Shown: piece by piece, positions 1 to 8,114 of the stretch
Position numbering within the stretch: the stretch's first letter is position 1
Layout: each line of letters begins with the position of its first letter
Assembly: GCA_902777125.1 (NCBI GenBank)
Contig: CACYSQ010000006.1
Coordinates: forward strand, 142,129-206,128
Source of the DNA: Ruminococcus flavefaciens
Lineage (GTDB): Bacteria; Bacillota; Clostridia; Oscillospirales; Ruminococcaceae
Length of the DNA stretch: 64,000 nucleotides
Direction of reading: 5' to 3'
Made by a program: the position numbers and the translations under genes
The notes under the pieces: model-generated
The model's input: only the letters and a program-made list of their open reading frames with translations
The model's database searches: none
What the model was told of the DNA's origin: nothing

Positions 1-11
1 ATATACCGTTG

Positions 12-95
12 TTTTCCACTTTTTCAACAGAGTTTTAAACATATGCGGAGATATCTCCACAGTGGTTTCAACAGCGTGTGGAAAACTTATCCACA
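12..95. other. Cluster of DnaA-box-like 9-mers
   Basis: A perfect DnaA box (TTATCCACA) lies at 87-95. Near-matches sit at 77-85 (reverse complement of TTTTCCACA), about 53-61 (ATCTCCACA) and 12-20 (TTTTCCACT), with TTTTCAACA-like words between. Such clusters occur at oriC and at DnaA-regulated promoters. Against oriC: the genes to the right run toward this end, the opposite of the usual co-orientation with replication. The cluster is cut by the window edge, so its extent is unknown. Confidence 0.35.
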
Positions 96-129
96 GTTCA
101 ACAGGCGAAATTAGGATTATATTGCTCAG

Positions 130-162
130 AAAAAACGTCCCGGACGTTCATATCCCGGGACG
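130..162 (-). terminator. Terminator-like hairpin
   Basis: An 8-bp stem pairs 136-143 with 155-162 around an 11-nt loop. Six A residues at 130-135 read as a U-run on the minus strand. It lies about 100 bp beyond the main carB terminator and may be a back-up, or may end a transcript not otherwise visible. Confidence 0.4.
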
Positions 163-261
163 GTGTGAAAACTGATTGTATAATCGGAAAATCATGCAAA
201 AATCATTTTCATGCCAATAATGATATTTTGCAGCAGTGATGCCGGAAAGGTGTCCGAAGAT

Positions 262-289
262 AAAAAAGCTCCCGGTGAACCGGGAGCTT
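262..289 (-). terminator. Intrinsic terminator of carB
   Basis: A perfect 10-bp stem (266-275 with 280-289) and 4-nt loop is followed on the minus strand by a run of U. It begins only a few bases after the carB stop codon. Confidence 0.9.
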
Positions 290-296
290 CGCTGCC

Positions 297-3200
297 TTAC
301 TTTATATCGCCGTGGTGAGCCTGGAGTGACTTAACACCGAAGTGCTTGTTGTCTCTGTGAGCCTTGATGCCCTCAGCGCTTGCCTTAGCGGCAGCCATAG
401 TGGTGATATAGGGAACGCGGTGCTTGATAGCAGCCTTGCGGATATAGCTGTCGTCGTGAACGCTTGTCTTGCCGGCAGGAGTATTGATAATGAGCTGTAT
501 CTCGCCGTTTGCGATCTCGTCCGCGATATTGGGACGTCCCTCATACATCTTGAATATCTTCTTGCAGGGAATTCCCTCGTCCTTTATCATCTCATAGCTC
601 TTGCCTGTTGCAAGGATATTGAAGCCGAGGTCGTTGAAAGCGTGAGCGATCTCGAGGAGCTCAGCCTTATCTCTGTCGCAAACGCTGAGGAGAACAGTGC
701 CGCCGTCAGGAAGTCTTGTCTGAGTAGCTTCCTGAGCCTTGTAGTAAGCCTCGCCGAATGTGGGAGCGATACCGAGAACTTCACCGGTTGAACGCATCTC
801 AGGTCCGAGGACAGGATCGACCTCCTGGAACATATTGAACGGGAATACAGCCTCCTTGACGCCGTAGTGGTTGATCTGACGGTCGTGGAGCTCCGGAACA
901 GGCGAGGGTCTGCCTGTGAGCGAGGAGGTGATGATATCGGTAGCGATCTTTACCATGTTGATGTCGCATACCTTTGATACGAGCGGAACGGTACGCGAAG
1001 CACGCGGATTAGCCTCAAGAACGTATACCGTATCGCCCTCGATAGCGTACTGCATATTCATAAGACCGCATACGTTCATCTCAACGGCTATCTTCTTGGT
1101 GTACTCCTTGATAGTAGCTACCTGCTTCTCGGTGAGGTTCATGGAGGGCAGTATACAAGCGGAGTCGCCCGAGTGAACGCCTGCGAGCTCGATATGCTCC
1201 ATAACAGCGGGAACGAAGCAGTGTGTGCCGTCGGAGATAGCGTCAGCCTCGCACTCGGTAGCGTGGTTGAGGAAGCGGTCGATGAGGATAGGTCTGTCGG
1301 GAGTTACGCCGACTGCTGCGGACATATAAACTCTCATCATATCGTCATCGTGAACTATCTCCATGCCGCGTCCGCCGAGAACGTAGGAAGGACGAACCAT
1401 TACTGGGTAGCCGATGCGGTTTGCAATCTCAAGAGCCTCGTCAACGTTAACAGCCATGCCAGCCTCGGGCATAGGAATGCCGAGCTTGTCCATCATAGCA
1501 CGGAAGTGGTCACGGTCCTCAGCGAGGTCAATGGTCTCGGGAGTTGTGCCGAGGATATTGACGCCGTACTTTTTGAGGTCGCTTGCGAGGTTAAGAGGAG
1601 TCTGACCGCCGAACTGAGCGATAACGCCGACCGGCTTCTCCTTTTCGTGGATAGAGAGAACGTCCTCGAGGGTAAGAGGCTCGAAATAGAGCTTATCGGA
1701 GGTGTCGTAGTCAGTGGAAACGGTCTCCGGGTTGCAGTTTACGATAATGGACTCAAAGCCGAGCTTTTTGAGTGCGAGTGCAGCGTGAACGCAGCAGTAG
1801 TCGAATTCGATACCCTGACCGATACGGTTAGGACCGCCGCCGAGTATCATTATCTTGGGCTTGTCGGTATTTACGGGGCTGTTGTCCTTGTCAAGGTGGT
1901 AAGTGGAGTAGTAGTAAGCCGCATTCTGAGTACCGCTTACATGAACGCCCTCCCAAGCCTCCTTGATGCCGAAGCCGATGCGGGCATTGCGTATCTCCTC
2001 CTCTGTAACTTCGAGGAGAGAGCTGAGGTAGCGGTCTGAGAAGCCGTCGAGCTTAGCCTGTTTGAGGACGTTTTCAGCAGGAACGCTGCCCTTCATTGTG
2101 AGGAGAGCCTCCTCCTCGTCAACAAGCTCCTTCATCTGCTCGATGAAGTACTTCTTTATCTTTGTGAGGTCGTGGAGCTCGTCGATAGTAGCGCCCTTGC
2201 GGAGAGCCTCATACATAACGAACTGTCTCTCGCTGGTGGGGAAACGGAGCTGATCGAGGAGCTGTTCCTTTGTCATTTCGTGGAAATTCTTAGCGAAGCC
2301 GAGACCGTATCTGTCCTTTTCGAGGGAACGGATAGCCTTCTGGAAAGCCTCCTTGTAGGTCTTGCCGATGCTCATTACCTCGCCGACAGCTCTCATCTGA
2401 GTGCCGAGCTTGTCCTCAGCGCCCTTGAACTTCTCGAATGCCCAGCGAGCGAACTTGATAACGATGTAATCGCCGTCCGGATAGTACTTATCGAGAGTGC
2501 CGTACTTGCCGCAGGGAATTTCCTTGAGTGTGAGACCGCAGGCGAGCATTGCCGATACGAGAGCTATCGGGAAGCCTGTTGCCTTTGAAGCAAGTGCGGA
2601 GGAACGAGAGGTTCTGGGGTTGATCTCGATAACAACGATGCGTCCTGTCTCAGGATCGCGGGCAAACTGGCAGTTGCAGCCGCCGATGACCTGAATGGAC
2701 TCTATAATGCGGTAGGACATCTCCTGGAGCTCCTTCTGAACGTCCTCGGGGATAGTGAGCATAGGTGCAGAGCAGAAGGAATCACCGGTGTGAACGCCGA
2801 TAGGGTCGATGTTCTCGATGAAGCAAACGGTTATCTTGTTGTTCTCAGCATCGCGGACAACCTCGAGCTCGAGCTCCTCCCAGCCGAAGATGCACTCCTC
2901 AACGAGTACCTGTCCTACGAGAGAAGCCTGAAGTCCTCTTGCACAAACGACCTTGAGCTCGTCAACGTTGTAGACCATACCGCCGCCGGCACCGCCCATT
3001 GTGTAAGCCGGACGGAGAACTACGGGGTATTTGAGCTTTTCAGCGATCTTAACAGCCTCGTCAACGGAATAAGCAACCTCACTGCGGGGCATACCGATGC
3101 CGAGAGCCTTCATAGCGTTCTTGAACTCGATACGGTCCTCGCCGCGCTCGATAGCGTCGACCTGAACGCCGATTACCTGAACGTTGTACTCCTTGAGTAC

Positions 3201-3518
3201 GCCAGCCTTGTCGAGCTCAGAGCAGAGGTTAAGTCCTGACTGACCGCCGAGATTGGGAAGGAGAGCGTCGGGACGTTCCTTCTTGATTATCTGGGTAAGT
3301 CTTGAAAGGTTGAGCGGCTCGATATAGGTGATATCCGCAACATCTGGGTCTGTCATGATGGTAGCGGGGTTAGAGTTTACGAGAACGATCTCGTAGCCCA
3401 GTTTTTTGAGGGCTTTGCAAGCCTGGGTTCCGGAATAGTCGAATTCACACGCCTGACCGATGATGATAGGACCTGAACCTATTATCATGATCTTGTTGAT
3501 GTCCTGTCTTTTTGGCAT
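297..3518 (-). CDS. carB: Carbamoyl-phosphate synthase large subunit
   Basis: Makes carbamoyl phosphate from bicarbonate, glutamine-derived ammonia and two ATP for pyrimidine and arginine synthesis in the cytoplasm, together with the small subunit CarA. At 1073 aa it has full family length. The N-terminal ATP-grasp half starts with a GSGPIIIGQ-type motif near residue 14, the second ATP-grasp half has GGGPNRIGQGIEFDYCCVHA near residue 560, and the last ~135 residues look like the MGS-like allosteric domain. The ATG follows GGGAG at a normal distance. carA, usually directly upstream, is absent: upstream lie only repeats and recR. The gene has its own promoter at 3608-3636 and a terminator at 262-289, so it appears to be transcribed alone. 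The identification is secure. Confidence 0.98.
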   Translation of the reverse strand: MPKRQDINKIMIIGSGPIIIGQACEFDYSGTQACKALKKLGYEIVLVNSNPATIMTDPDVADITYIEPLNLSRLTQIIKKERPDALLPNLGGQSGLNLCSELDKAGVLKEYNVQVIGVQVDAIERGEDRIEFKNAMKALGIGMPRSEVAYSVDEAVKIAEKLKYPVVLRPAYTMGGAGGGMVYNVDELKVVCARGLQASLVGQVLVEECIFGWEELELEVVRDAENNKITVCFIENIDPIGVHTGDSFCSAPMLTIPEDVQKELQEMSYRIIESIQVIGGCNCQFARDPETGRIVVIEINPRTSRSSALASKATGFPIALVSAMLACGLTLKEIPCGKYGTLDKYYPDGDYIVIKFARWAFEKFKGAEDKLGTQMRAVGEVMSIGKTYKEAFQKAIRSLEKDRYGLGFAKNFHEMTKEQLLDQLRFPTSERQFVMYEALRKGATIDELHDLTKIKKYFIEQMKELVDEEEALLTMKGSVPAENVLKQAKLDGFSDRYLSSLLEVTEEEIRNARIGFGIKEAWEGVHVSGTQNAAYYYSTYHLDKDNSPVNTDKPKIMILGGGPNRIGQGIEFDYCCVHAALALKKLGFESIIVNCNPETVSTDYDTSDKLYFEPLTLEDVLSIHEKEKPVGVIAQFGGQTPLNLASDLKKYGVNILGTTPETIDLAEDRDHFRAMMDKLGIPMPEAGMAVNVDEALEIANRIGYPVMVRPSYVLGGRGMEIVHDDDMMRVYMSAAVGVTPDRPILIDRFLNHATECEADAISDGTHCFVPAVMEHIELAGVHSGDSACILPSMNLTEKQVATIKEYTKKIAVEMNVCGLMNMQYAIEGDTVYVLEANPRASRTVPLVSKVCDINMVKIATDIITSSLTGRPSPVPELHDRQINHYGVKEAVFPFNMFQEVDPVLGPEMRSTGEVLGIAPTFGEAYYKAQEATQTRLPDGGTVLLSVCDRDKAELLEIAHAFNDLGFNILATGKSYEMIKDEGIPCKKIFKMYEGRPNIADEIANGEIQLIINTPAGKTSVHDDSYIRKAAIKHRVPYITTMAAAKASAEGIKAHRDNKHFGVKSLQAHHGDIK

Positions 3519-3561
3519 ACTTGATCTCCCAACCCGTACAAATAGTACGATAAAATTCAGA

Positions 3562-3593
3562 TGTGCATTTTCGCTTTAAAGCGTCATTGCACA
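3562..3593 (-). promoter_or_regulatory. Two-tier hairpin in the carB leader
   Basis: In the carB 5' UTR, TGTGCA (3588-3593) pairs with TGCACA (3562-3567), enclosing the self-complementary CGCTTTAAAGCG. It lies about 50-75 nt before the start codon. It has no U-run, so it does not look like an attenuator. I cannot tell whether it is a PyrR-type site. Confidence 0.35.
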
Positions 3594-3607
3594 ACTTCTT
3601 ACCTTAT

Positions 3608-3636
3608 ATTGTAACACAAAACGATATGAAATGCAA
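3608..3636 (-). promoter_or_regulatory. Promoter of carB
   Basis: On the minus strand TTGCAT and TACAAT are separated by exactly 17 bp. This places the start of transcription near 3601 and leaves a leader of about 80 nt. Confidence 0.8.
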
Positions 3637-3702
3637 GATAAAATTGAAAAAAGAGTAAGAAATCGAAGTGCATAGCAGTTTGCCGCATCGAAAGTCTCTG
3701 AT

Positions 3703-4110
3703 GTGTGCGATGTAAAAAAGCCGTCCGCAAGAACTGAGCGAGCTTGCGAGCGACAGTGTGGAATATGGCGGTATCGCATTTGTTAATTGTTTCCGTTTTA
3801 TTGTTCTGCCGTGTGCGATGTAAAAAGAAGCCGTCCGCAAGAACTGAGCGAGCTTGCGAGCGGCATTATTGTTCTGCCGTGTGCGATGTAAAAAAAGCCG
3901 TCCGCAAGAACTGAGCGAGCTTGCGAGCGGCAACGGTGGGCACCGCTTTTTATCCTGAGCGGTGTACCACTCGGTCTCAGACAGGATCCTACCTCGACCT
4001 CGGGCAAAAACGGCGGTATCGCATTTGTTAATTGTTTCCGTTTTATTGTTCTGCCGTGTGCGATGTAAAAAGAAGCCGTCCGCAAGAACTGAGCGAGCTT
4101 GCGAGCGGCA
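3703..4110 (-). repeat. Four tandem terminator-shaped palindromic repeats
   Basis: Four copies of a ~55-60 bp unit lie at 3703-3754, 3807-3865, 3875-3932 and 4051-4110. Each has the core GCCGTCCGCAAG ... CTTGCGAGCGGC, a stem of about 12 bp with one mismatch, next to an A-rich run. On the minus strand each reads as a hairpin followed by U residues, i.e. an intrinsic terminator. The 99-bp segments 3767-3865 and 4012-4110 are identical, so part of the array arose by recent duplication. The copy nearest recR probably terminates the dnaX-ybaB-recR transcript. A diverged copy lies at 36969-37026. Confidence 0.85.
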
Positions 4111-4122
4111 GGTATCGCCGCG

Positions 4123-4725
4123 TTACATATCGTTTCTGTTTTCGAGGGCTTTGTAGAGCGTGACCTCGTCGGCATATTCGAGGATACCTCCGACCGGCAG
4201 ACCAAAGGCGAGCCTTGTCACCTTTACGCCGAGGGGTTTCAGCAGACCTGCCGCGTACATAGCGGTAGCATCGCCCTCAACGGTGGGATTGGTAGCCATT
4301 ATGACCTCCTGCACACCGCCCTCGGAAATACGCGCGAGGAGCTCCTTGAAGCGGAGCTTATCCGGGGTAATGCCGTCCATAGGCGAGAGCAGACCGTGGA
4401 GCACATGGTAGACGCCGTTGTACTCGCGGGTGCGCTCAAAGGCGGTAACGTCCTTGGGACCCTCGACCACGCAGATGACGCTTTTGTCTCTGTCGTCGTC
4501 GCTGCAAATGGGACATATCTCCCTTTCAGTGAGGTTCTGACAGCACTTGCAGCAGCGGACGTTGCGTTTTGCATCGAGGAGGGCGTTTGCGAAGTCCTCG
4601 ACCGCAGTCTCGTCCATAGACATGACATGGTAGGCGAGTCTTTGTGCGGACTTCATGCCGATACCCGGCAGAGAGGCGAACTTTTCCGCGAGAATTACAA
4701 GCGGAAGAGCATTATGGTCAGCCAT
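4123..4725 (-). CDS. recR: Recombination mediator RecR
   Basis: Acts with RecF and RecO to load RecA on gapped DNA during repair. The 200-residue length is normal. An N-terminal helix-hairpin-helix (LPGIGMKSAQRLAYH, near residues 19-33) is followed by a Cys cluster (C58, C59, C61, C62, C71, C74) that supplies the zinc site, then a Toprim domain starting at VICVVEGPKDV. The C-terminal part contains the conserved [14 protein letters not shown] region. It lies 5 bp after ybaB in the classical dnaX-ybaB-recR order. A second copy of the last ~83 codons lies at 39048-39305 on the other strand. Confidence 0.97.
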   Translation of the reverse strand: MADHNALPLVILAEKFASLPGIGMKSAQRLAYHVMSMDETAVEDFANALLDAKRNVRCCKCCQNLTEREICPICSDDDRDKSVICVVEGPKDVTAFERTREYNGVYHVLHGLLSPMDGITPDKLRFKELLARISEGGVQEVIMATNPTVEGDATAMYAAGLLKPLGVKVTRLAFGLPVGGILEYADEVTLYKALENRNDM

Positions 4726-4730
4726 TATCC

Positions 4731-5078
4731 TTAAAACAGACCGGGAAGTGCAACTCCTCCGGTGATCTTGCTCATTTCGGTCTCGGTAGTGGTCTCAACG
4801 TTGTTGACAGCCTCGTTGACAGCACTGATGATGAGGTCCTGGAGCATCTCGATATCCTCGGGATCAACGACCTCGGGCTTTATAGTGAGGGACTTGATAG
4901 TCTTCTTGCCGGTAACAACGACCTCAACAGCGCCGCCGCCAACGACAGCAGAGAACTCTCTGCCCTCGATATCCTCCTGAAGAACAGTGATCTGATCCTG
5001 CATCTTCTGAGCCTGCTTTATCATTGAGTTCATATTCTGAGCGCCGCCGCCCATATTCTTGGGTATTCTTGCTTTCAT
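4731..5078 (-). CDS. YbaB/EbfC-family nucleoid-associated protein
   Basis: A 115-residue DNA-binding protein of the YbaB/EbfC family, found between dnaX and recR in most bacteria; family members bind DNA as dimers and may help RecR function. It has a Gly/Met/Gln-rich N-terminus, the typical REFSAVVGGGAVEVVVTGKK beta-region in the middle, and a helical C-terminal half rich in Asn and Glu. The ATG is preceded by GAAGGAG at normal spacing. The 223-bp gap to dnaX carries a terminator-like hairpin and a palindromic repeat. Confidence 0.93.
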   Translation of the reverse strand: MKARIPKNMGGGAQNMNSMIKQAQKMQDQITVLQEDIEGREFSAVVGGGAVEVVVTGKKTIKSLTIKPEVVDPEDIEMLQDLIISAVNEAVNNVETTTETEMSKITGGVALPGLF

Positions 5079-5185
5079 TTCAAATTCTCCTTCGGAATGT
5101 TTTTTTATTATTCAAAGCAATGACTTGCTTTTTAACATTATTAAATAAGCCGATAGCTTTGTAGGGTCTGCCTTTGGAAGTCCGC

Positions 5186-5227
5186 AAAAAACAAACCGCC
5201 TCCCGCATTGGACGCCCGAAAGGCGGC
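5186..5227 (-). terminator. Terminator-like hairpin after dnaX
   Basis: Seven bases at 5195-5201 pair with 5221-5227 across a long GC-rich loop. The minus strand then reads into a U-rich stretch (5186-5192). It probably lowers rather than abolishes read-through into ybaB-recR. Confidence 0.5.
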
Positions 5228-5264
5228 TCAACACATCGTTGTTGGTGATATATTCTTTGTCCAC

Positions 5265-5288
5265 GGGCGGATGATATCCGCCCCTACA
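5265..5288. repeat. GTAGGGG-type palindromic repeat
   Basis: GGGCGGAT..ATCCGCCC followed by CTACA: a short palindrome of the family also seen at 13768, 13814, 16253, 29453 and, in degenerate form, near 11068, 31075 and 37050. Confidence 0.7.
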
Positions 5289-5301
5289 GATAAGCTAAAG
5301 C

Positions 5302-6918
5302 TTAATTGACGCCCTGTCCGTTTTCAACGGCAGTTTCGATATTATTCGCCTGAGCCTTTTTTATAAGCTCCTCAGCCATATTCCTCTGCTGATCGACCGT
5401 TGTGGTGCATCTTGCCTTTATGACGTAACGCTGTCCGAGCACACGGCTGATAGTCTCGCTGAGGTGGATCGCGTTCTCCTTGTTCTTGAACAGCGTTATG
5501 AAGAAGCGGTTCTGTGAGGTTATGAAGATGATATTGCCGGCTGTAGCGGCAAAGGAACCGTCAAGGCTTCCGGCAACGGCAGGGTTGACCTTCCGGAATT
5601 CCTCCAGCACCTCGTCCCAGCGGTTGCAGGGGATAAGGTCCTCCGGTCTGAGCTTCTTGATGTCCACAGTAGGCTGAGGCTCGGTGTCCGGAGCAGGATT
5701 TCTTGCGGTAAGGACCTCCGGCTCGGCAGGTCTCCCTCCGGAGAGGGGAACGTTCTGAACGGAGCTGAGCTTATCCTCCAGCTTTTTTATTTTATCATAA
5801 ATCTCAGAATTGTCAATAGTTTCGGCGGTTTTATTTACATTTCCGCAAAGTCTGATAAGCGTCATCTCGAATTCGACGCGCTTGTTCATGACCTTCATCA
5901 TGCGTTCACGGCACTCCTGCAAAGCGGAGAGCCTTGCCATAACGGTATCGAGGTCGGTGCTTTCGGCGAGTTCCCGGAGCTTTTCGAGCTCGTCCGGCAT
6001 ACACACGATGAGGCTCGCGGCATTTTCGGGCGAGACCTTAATGAGCATGATGTTCCGGAGCTGAGCGATGAGCTCCTCGCAGAGCCTTGAAAGATCCTTT
6101 GACATATCGTAGAGGCTTCCGGTAATGCCGAGAGCCTTCGCGGTATCGGAGCTGTTTATCGCAGAGAGCATATCGTAGAGGTAGTCCCTTCCGGCGATAC
6201 CGGCAGTGTCAGAAACCGCCGCTGCGTCAATGGTCTCGGCACAGGCAGAGCACTGGTCGAGGAGGGATACCGCATCACGCATACCGCCGTCGGCAAGCTT
6301 CGCTATCATAGCGGCACCGTCGTCGGTGAGGGAGATGTTCTCCTGCTGGGCGATATATTTGAGCCTTGCGGCGATATCCTCCGCCTTGATGCGCCGGAAA
6401 TCGTATCTCTGGCAGCGTGAGGCGATAGTAGCCGGGACCTTGTGTATCTCGGTCGTCGCAAGAATGAATTTGACGTAAGGAGGGGGCTCCTCCATAATTT
6501 TCAGAAGCGCATTGAAAGCGCCCTGCGAGAGCATATGCACCTCGTCGATGATGTAGATCTTGTAAGCGCCGCGTTCGGGGGTATAGACCGCACCGTCACG
6601 CAGGTCGCGGATATTGTCAACGCCGTTGTTGGAGGCAGCGTCTATCTCGACAATATCGGTAAGTGCGCCGCTGTCTGCATCACGGCAGATGTCGCATTCA
6701 AGGCAGGGGTTGCCGTTTTTCATATTGCGGCAGTTGACAGCCTTGGCGAGGATACGCGCACAGGTGGTCTTACCCGTACCGCGGGAGCCTGTGAACAGGT
6801 AGGCGTGGGCAGTTCTGCCGCTGATTATCTGATTTTTCAGCGTATCGGTAGTATGCTGCTGTGAGATGACGTCATCGAAGGTGAGCGGACGCCATTTGCG
6901 GTAGAGTGCCTTGTACAA
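5302..6918 (-). CDS. dnaX: DNA polymerase III subunit gamma/tau
   Basis: The clamp-loader ATPase of the replicative polymerase. The 538-residue protein has a Walker A motif (GSRGTGKTT, residues 44-52), a zinc module (C63, C72, C75, C78), Walker B (IIDEVHML, D125/E126) and a sensor SRC motif. The C-terminal third is a variable linker plus a tau-specific region. The start is TTG at 6918: GGAGG lies 8 nt upstream and no ATG fits. An A AAA AAG heptamer in frame at codons 377-379 is followed in the -1 frame by three codons and a stop (see the separate entry). The TPR gene lies 16 bp upstream. The identification is secure; production of a short gamma form is inference. Confidence 0.97.
   Translation of the reverse strand: MYKALYRKWRPLTFDDVISQQHTTDTLKNQIISGRTAHAYLFTGSRGTGKTTCARILAKAVNCRNMKNGNPCLECDICRDADSGALTDIVEIDAASNNGVDNIRDLRDGAVYTPERGAYKIYIIDEVHMLSQGAFNALLKIMEEPPPYVKFILATTEIHKVPATIASRCQRYDFRRIKAEDIAARLKYIAQQENISLTDDGAAMIAKLADGGMRDAVSLLDQCSACAETIDAAAVSDTAGIAGRDYLYDMLSAINSSDTAKALGITGSLYDMSKDLSRLCEELIAQLRNIMLIKVSPENAASLIVCMPDELEKLRELAESTDLDTVMARLSALQECRERMMKVMNKRVEFEMTLIRLCGNVNKTAETIDNSEIYDKIKKLEDKLSSVQNVPLSGGRPAEPEVLTARNPAPDTEPQPTVDIKKLRPEDLIPCNRWDEVLEEFRKVNPAVAGSLDGSFAATAGNIIFITSQNRFFITLFKNKENAIHLSETISRVLGQRYVIKARCTTTVDQQRNMAEELIKKAQANNIETAVENGQGVN
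5771..5788 (-). promoter_or_regulatory. Possible -1 ribosomal frameshift site in dnaX
   Basis: The heptamer A AAA AAG occupies 5782-5788, with AAA as codon 378 and AAG as codon 379. A -1 slip would then read GCT GGA GGA TAA, giving a 382-residue product. The heptamer, its phase and its position after the ATPase and collar domains are the same as in the E. coli dnaX frameshift. A weak hairpin (GCTGgAG/CTCAGC) starts immediately downstream; no clear upstream Shine-Dalgarno-like stimulator is visible. Confidence 0.5.
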
Positions 6919-6934
6919 ATGCAGCGCCTCCTTT

Positions 6935-7843
6935 TCAGCTCTTGGAAGAGTCTGACGAGGAACGGTTGCCGAGCATTACGGCAGCCTGTACCTCCTCGAA
7001 ATAGTTGGTGAAGCCGTGAGGGTCTTCGATATTATTGAGCATGGCAAGGCGGAAATATTCCGAAGCCTTGTCAAAATCCTTCAGAAGGTTATACGCGATG
7101 GCAGCTCCTCCGAGTGCAGAGGCATAGCTCTCGCGGCGTTCGATAGCCTCATTGTACCATTTCAGGGCAGTTTCGCCGTCATTGAGCTTGAGGTAGATAT
7201 TGCCTATTTCGAGCCTTGCACGGCTGCTGTACTGGTGGTCGGAGTCAACGAGCTTCAGGAGTATATCGACAGCCCGCTTCGTATCGCCGCTCTCCGCGAG
7301 GCAGCGTGCTCTGAAAACCGGCATTTCCGCAAGAGTGAAGCCGTTTTCCTCAGCCTTGTCGTAATTTATGATAGCATTGGGGTAGATGCCCATTATCTGG
7401 TAGCAGCGTCCGCGGTAGAATGAGACGATCGCCTGTTCCTCGCGGCTCCTTGGGAGGTCTGAGGCATCGAGCTCGGTGAAGATATCGAGCGCTCCCCTGA
7501 AATCTCCGGAATGGAAGGTGTGGACACCCGCCTCGAAGATACGGGATTTCTTGTCGAGACCTGTAAAAGCGCCGCCGATGATGTCCTCATCGTAGCGGTG
7601 GAAGATCTTCAGCCCGTACTTTCTCACTTCAAGGAAGAAGAATATCAGCCACAGTGGGAGAAGTATCGTGAACATTATAATGAGAGCATCGCCGAGCATT
7701 ATGCTGCGGCAGCCCGATGCGAAGCAGAGTATCGCGAAAGCGGCGGCAGAGAGGACTGCATCGGCGGCAAACGCCTTAACAGCGGCTCTTCCGAGAGAGA
7801 GCATGACCCTCTTTGTTCTTCTTGCGGCAAGCGTAAACAGCAC
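6935..7843 (-). CDS. Membrane-anchored tetratricopeptide-repeat protein
   Basis: About 302 aa from the GTG at 7843, which has an excellent AAAGGAGGG ribosome-binding site 7 nt upstream. A longer reading frame to an ATG at 7963 would lie inside the SRP RNA and has no ribosome-binding site, so it is rejected. Two hydrophobic segments near the N-terminus (AAFAILCFA and IIMFTILLPLWLIFFFL regions) are followed by several 34-residue helical repeats typical of TPRs (for example AIINYDKAEENG and ALKWYNEAIERR). TPRs bind proteins. The role is unknown. It sits between the SRP RNA and dnaX, 16 bp from dnaX, so it is probably in the dnaX transcription unit. Confidence 0.85.
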   Translation of the reverse strand: MLFTLAARRTKRVMLSLGRAAVKAFAADAVLSAAAFAILCFASGCRSIMLGDALIIMFTILLPLWLIFFFLEVRKYGLKIFHRYDEDIIGGAFTGLDKKSRIFEAGVHTFHSGDFRGALDIFTELDASDLPRSREEQAIVSFYRGRCYQIMGIYPNAIINYDKAEENGFTLAEMPVFRARCLAESGDTKRAVDILLKLVDSDHQYSSRARLEIGNIYLKLNDGETALKWYNEAIERRESYASALGGAAIAYNLLKDFDKASEYFRLAMLNNIEDPHGFTNYFEEVQAAVMLGNRSSSDSSKS

Positions 7844-7881
7844 GATGATCCCTCCTTTGCGTGAGTTTCGTTTCAGCACAA

Positions 7882-8014
7882 AAAATTCCGGAACATAGAT
7901 GTGCGGGCTTGCTGCGGCACACAAAGCGATCCGCTTAATGCTGCTCGGTCTCCCGCCTGACATGGTTCACGGGGCGATGTTGCACAGGGCCCACACATCT
8001 ATATTTCGGAATTT
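7882..8014 (-). ncRNA. ffs: Signal recognition particle RNA, small bacterial type
   Basis: The minus strand carries a long terminal stem (about 7989-8014 pairing with 7882-7907) closing on a domain-IV-like hairpin with GTCAGG ... GGGAGACC ... GAGCAGC, the conserved asymmetric loop that binds Ffh. The last stem is followed by six U residues, so the 3' end doubles as a terminator. SRP RNA just upstream of dnaX is the usual Firmicutes arrangement (B. subtilis scr-dnaX-yaaK-recR). Mature ends are uncertain; about 100-133 nt is plausible. A consensus promoter lies at 8051-8079. Confidence 0.88.
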
Positions 8015-8050
8015 CTCCTGAATTATGAGCAGACATACGCTCTATTGTTT

Positions 8051-8079
8051 ATTATAACACACCTCCGGAGATTTGTCAA
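8051..8079 (-). promoter_or_regulatory. Consensus promoter of the SRP RNA
   Basis: TTGACA - 17 bp - TATAAT on the minus strand, with no mismatch in either hexamer, as expected for an abundant stable RNA. Transcription should start near 8044, leaving about 30 nt to be trimmed. Confidence 0.92.
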
Positions 8080-8114
8080 GCATTTATTTTTTGAGAAGGT
8101 AACGGCGTCCCCTT

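Noticed and set aside
1173-2039. 288-codon plus-strand ORF within carB
   Set aside because: It is antisense to carB, whose frame, motifs and ribosome-binding site are clear; the ORF is a by-product of GC-rich codon use.
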